Below, in pieces: positions 61,317 to 64,000 of a stretch of DNA of 64,000 bases. This DNA comes from Pectobacterium cacticida (lineage in GTDB: Bacteria > Pseudomonadota > Gammaproteobacteria > Enterobacterales > Enterobacteriaceae): positions 1,364,001 to 1,428,000 of the forward strand of contig NZ_CP133656.1 of assembly GCF_036885195.1 (NCBI RefSeq), read 5' to 3'. A program made the translations under genes and the position numbers. The notes under the pieces were generated by a model. The model searched no databases. It was not told the origin of the DNA and saw only the letters and a list, made by a program, of their open reading frames with translations. Within the stretch, counting starts at the first letter, position 1. Each line of letters starts with the position of its first letter.

Positions 61317-62087
61317 TCAGGCCACGATCACCTGCTGGCAATGCGCCTGTAGTAAAGATAGGGCCGCTTTTTCCGTGCTTAATGCATCGGTGATCACCAT
61401 ATCGATTTCTTGTACGGTGGCATAGACCACCCGACTGGTGACGCCGATCTTGCTGTGATCCGCGAGGATGATGCGTGTTCTGGCATATTGCACCATCGAT
61501 CTGGCGATAGCGGCTTCATGGTGGGCAAAACTGGTGGCGCCGGAGGCCGCGTCAATCCCGACGGGAGAAAGTAGCGCGACATCGGCACGGTAGCGCGCCA
61601 GCTCGTTGAGCGTAATATCGCCGCTGGTGGCCTGTGCCGTCGCGCCCATATATCCGCCAAGAAGAATGACGCTATGCTGCGCCATCGACTCTGTCGCACT
61701 GAGCTTTTGGGCGACGGTGAGGCTATTGGTAATCACCGTCATTCCGGGCATAGAGAGCAGTTCGTCGGCGAGCAGCGCCGTGGTGCTGCCCGCATCGATA
61801 AACAACGTTTGCCCCGCTTTGAGTTGTTGCACGGCGACTTGAGCAATCGCCTGCTTTTCTTTCTCGCGCACGGCGCTACGAATAGACAATGGCGGTTCCG
61901 GCGCCAGCGTGGCGGCCACAATGCCGCCGTGAACGCGACGTAATACCCCTGCCGCCTCCAGTTTGAGAATATCGCGCCGGACGGTTTCGCGCGAAACCCC
62001 AAGGTGCTGAATGATTTTCTCAGTACTCACCCGGTTTAACGTCGAGAGCAACGCCTGAATGCGATGTAACCGCGTTTCTTCTAACAT
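61317..62087 (-). CDS. DeoR family transcriptional regulator
   Basis: A 256-residue repressor. The N-terminal DeoR HTH reads RVSTEKIIQHLGVSRETVRRDILKLEAAGVLRRVHGG. The C-terminal effector domain of the sugar-isomerase-like fold has FIDAGSTTALLADEL, VITNSL, GGY and LADHSKIG. Such regulators respond to sugar phosphates or related metabolites. It lies 31 bases downstream of the ABC permease on the same strand and probably controls that importer operon. Confidence 0.92.
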   Translation of the reverse strand: MLEETRLHRIQALLSTLNRVSTEKIIQHLGVSRETVRRDILKLEAAGVLRRVHGGIVAATLAPEPPLSIRSAVREKEKQAIAQVAVQQLKAGQTLFIDAGSTTALLADELLSMPGMTVITNSLTVAQKLSATESMAQHSVILLGGYMGATAQATSGDITLNELARYRADVALLSPVGIDAASGATSFAHHEAAIARSMVQYARTRIILADHSKIGVTSRVVYATVQEIDMVITDALSTEKAALSLLQAHCQQVIVA

Positions 62088-62118
62088 AGCTGTCCATTCA
62101 TTGATGTTCTAATACCGA

Positions 62119-63771
62119 TTACCGCGCTTGCCACTTCTCTGTCACCAGATGCAAAAGCAATGCGGTCATGGCCACGATACCCATAATACAGGTCGAAAAA
62201 GCCGCCGCCTGCGAGGTGAAACCGGCTTCATCTAATCGCATGACGGTGACGGCAGCCAAAGGCAACGATGGCGTGACCAAAAAAATGACCGCCGACAGTG
62301 TAACCATCGCGCGCATGAATAAAAACAGGGCGACCGAAATTAGCGTTACGCGCATCGCAGGGAGATAGACATCGCGCATAATACGCCCTACGCCGCCGCC
62401 TAAAACGGTCGTCGCGTCTTCCATCGCAGGCGGAACATGGCGTATTCCCATCATCATCGTGGTGTAGCCTTGTGTGTGATAATGGTAATAGTTGCAGAGT
62501 GCCACCAGCAGTGCCGATCCATACAGCATGCCCCAGGGGAGATCGGCCGTATTGAACGTGAATACGTAGGACAACCCCAACACCAGGCCTGGTACGGCCA
62601 CCGGTAAGGCGCTAAGAAGCGCGGCGGCATTAGCCAACTTACCCGGTTGGCGATGAATGCCGAAGGTGAGCAGAAAGAGAAGCGCAGTACCAACCACCGC
62701 GGTCAGCGCCGATATCCAGATGGATGTCCACAGAGGCGCATAGCCTCCCGCGAGATCGATATTGTAATGTTTAAGCGTCAGATCCAATCGGTACGGCCAC
62801 AGGCGAATCATGCTGGCGATAATGACGGTGCCGATCACGGCGACAATCATCAGTGCGATGGTCATGGTTGCCAGGTAGAACGACATGTCCCGCGTGCGCA
62901 GCGGTTGTGGCACGTGGGGGATCGCCGCCTGCGTCCCGATCGCTTTTTGCCGCTGGGTTGTCGCGCGTTCTATCCAGATCGCCGCTGCCGCAGGCAACAG
63001 CAGCAGAATCCCGACGACCGCCCCCATTCCGAATTTCATTTGGCCGCTGACCTGGCTGTAGATCTCGGTTGCCAGCACGGAGAAGTTGCCGCCGATCACC
63101 ATGGCATTGCCGAAATCCGTGATGGTGATCGTAAAGACCACAAAGGCTGTACTCAGTAGTCCATAGCGCAGGCCGGGGAGCGTAATATCCAGGAATTGTC
63201 GCCAGTCAGACGCGCCAAGAACGTTCGCGGCTTCATACTGACGCGTATCGCTGTGGCGCAGGGTGGCTCGAATAATCAGGATCGCTTGCGGTAGCGCGTA
63301 AAGCACATTGGCGATTAATAACCCCCAGAAGCCATAAATCTCTAATCGCACGCCAAGCAGATTGCCGACGATACCGTTTCTCCCCAGTAGAAAAATCAAA
63401 CCCAGCCCCAACACTAACGAGGGGGCGAGTATAGGCAACGAGGTCGCAAAGGCGATAAAGCGTTTTGCGGGCATCACGGTGCATTCCAATCCATAGGCGA
63501 CAATAAATCCCAAAAATAGCGTCACCAGCGTGGTGATGACGCCAAGAATCAGGCTGTTGAGCGTCGCCTGCCAGATACCGGGCGAGTCCATCAGCGCCCG
63601 ATAATTGGCGAGCCCAACACTGCCGTTTTGATCGTCCAACAGGCTATGCCAGACAATACTCAGCATCGGAATAGCAAAAAACATCAGTAACGTCAGCAGC
63701 GGGATCCACAGACATAGACCAGAAAGCCAGCGATCGCGAGACGTTTGCGGAGGAAGCATGGTCTGACTCAT
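62119..63771 (-). CDS. ABC importer double permease (FbpB/PhnV-like)
   Basis: A 550-residue fusion of two permease halves with about 12 transmembrane helices, as in ferric-iron and 2-aminoethylphosphonate importers. Each half has an EAA loop (QYEAANVLGASDWRQFLDITLPGLR; MEDATTVLGGGVGRIMRDVYLPAMR). ATG 63771 (MSQTMLPP) overlaps the ATPase stop by four bases; the longer frame from 63879 runs through the ATPase gene and is a shadow. Substrate (Fe3+, phosphonate or polyamine) is not decided by sequence. Confidence 0.9.
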   Translation of the reverse strand: MSQTMLPPQTSRDRWLSGLCLWIPLLTLLMFFAIPMLSIVWHSLLDDQNGSVGLANYRALMDSPGIWQATLNSLILGVITTLVTLFLGFIVAYGLECTVMPAKRFIAFATSLPILAPSLVLGLGLIFLLGRNGIVGNLLGVRLEIYGFWGLLIANVLYALPQAILIIRATLRHSDTRQYEAANVLGASDWRQFLDITLPGLRYGLLSTAFVVFTITITDFGNAMVIGGNFSVLATEIYSQVSGQMKFGMGAVVGILLLLPAAAAIWIERATTQRQKAIGTQAAIPHVPQPLRTRDMSFYLATMTIALMIVAVIGTVIIASMIRLWPYRLDLTLKHYNIDLAGGYAPLWTSIWISALTAVVGTALLFLLTFGIHRQPGKLANAAALLSALPVAVPGLVLGLSYVFTFNTADLPWGMLYGSALLVALCNYYHYHTQGYTTMMMGIRHVPPAMEDATTVLGGGVGRIMRDVYLPAMRVTLISVALFLFMRAMVTLSAVIFLVTPSLPLAAVTVMRLDEAGFTSQAAAFSTCIMGIVAMTALLLHLVTEKWQAR

Positions 63772-64000
63772 GGTTGCACCCAGGCGCAGTCTTCTGCACG
63801 AATAGAGAGATGGACAGGGTCGCCGATATGCCAGTGTCTGGTACTGCTGGTCTCGACCAGTAGCGGCTGCGATTTCCACATCACCTGCACGCGCTGGATA
63901 CTGCCAAGGAAGCTGGTATTGATGACTCTTCCCGCTGCGCCTTCCGTTTTCTGTAGTGTGATCCTTTCTGGGCGAATAAATAATTCCGCGCCGTCCGGCG
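63768..64000 (-). CDS. ABC importer ATP-binding protein, C-terminal part
   Basis: The last 77 codons of an ABC ATPase, cut by the window end. The visible piece is the TOBE domain: ELFIRPERITLQ, NTSFLGSIQRVQVMW and IGDPVHLSIRAEDCAWVQP. This C-terminal domain is typical of FbpC/PotA/PhnT-type ATPases. It is coupled to the permease through an ATGA overlap; the periplasmic binding protein gene should lie further upstream, outside the window. Confidence 0.85.
   Translation of the reverse strand, partial: PDGAELFIRPERITLQKTEGAAGRVINTSFLGSIQRVQVMWKSQPLLVETSSTRHWHIGDPVHLSIRAEDCAWVQP

Noticed and set aside
62119..63879. 36-residue N-terminal extension of the ABC permease
   Set aside because: That extension is encoded by the end of the upstream ATPase gene in another frame. 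The real start is the ATG at 63771 overlapping the ATPase stop.

Overview
The window looks like chromosome of a soft-rot enterobacterium, most probably Pectobacterium. Housekeeping blocks are close to Escherichia coli in sequence and order (moeAB, gsiABCD, bioA/bioBFCD, uvrB-yvcK-moaABCDE-ybhL, ybhGFSR-rhlE). They are interspersed with genes typical of plant-associated Enterobacterales: a secreted family-12 endoglucanase of the CelS type, an omptin, and orphan Hcp (type VI secretion) modules. The genus is inferred from gene content, not from a search.

Layout. 0.1-3 kb: omptin outer-membrane protease and a divergent M20-peptidase/LuxR-HTH fusion protein. 3.2-9 kb: gnd, then a yjbEFGH exopolysaccharide operon. 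9.1-10.4 kb: a CRP-site/promoter/terminator leader in front of a BglG-type antiterminator whose last PRD segment is out of frame at a run of eight A. 10.5-13.5 kb: two diguanylate cyclases around a small YqaE/Pmp3 protein. 13.7-22.4 kb: nitroreductase, moeBA, and divergent gsiABCD without the iaaA gene found there in E. coli. 22.4-26.4 kb: maeA, yohJK and celS, the last lying between two copies of a short intergenic repeat. 26.9-31.9 kb: biotin genes around a BirA operator. 32.2-34.4 kb: Hcp module 1. 35-42.3 kb: uvrB (LexA and DnaA sites), yvcK, a Moco riboswitch with moaABCDE, and ybhL. 42.3-45.6 kb: Hcp module 2 among insertion-sequence debris and 28-bp direct repeats. 45.6-52.4 kb: ybhRSFG exporter and rhlE. 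52.5-60.4 kb: queH, dusC, mmuPM behind a MetJ box, an unknown gene, a CyaB-like CYTH protein, an FMN-binding protein, a membrane protein and pbpG. 60.5-64 kb: a glutathione transferase, a DeoR regulator and a binding-protein-dependent ABC importer cut by the window end.

The best candidates for undescribed biology are the two Hcp modules. Each has an hcp gene and a tandem pair of paralogous small membrane proteins that look like duplicated immunity genes. The toxin candidates differ: a 264-residue protein directly behind hcp in module 1, and a DUF4225-like protein encoded convergently in module 2. Neither module has VgrG, PAAR or T6SS core genes nearby. Each occupies an interval where E. coli has housekeeping neighbours (bioD-uvrB and ybhL-ybhR). 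The second candidate is the M20-LuxR fusion, in which the catalytic Glu pair and the last metal-binding His are replaced while the fold and an intact HTH remain. This suggests a peptidase-derived ligand sensor.

All calls rest on reading the sequence and on remembered family features. No database search was run.
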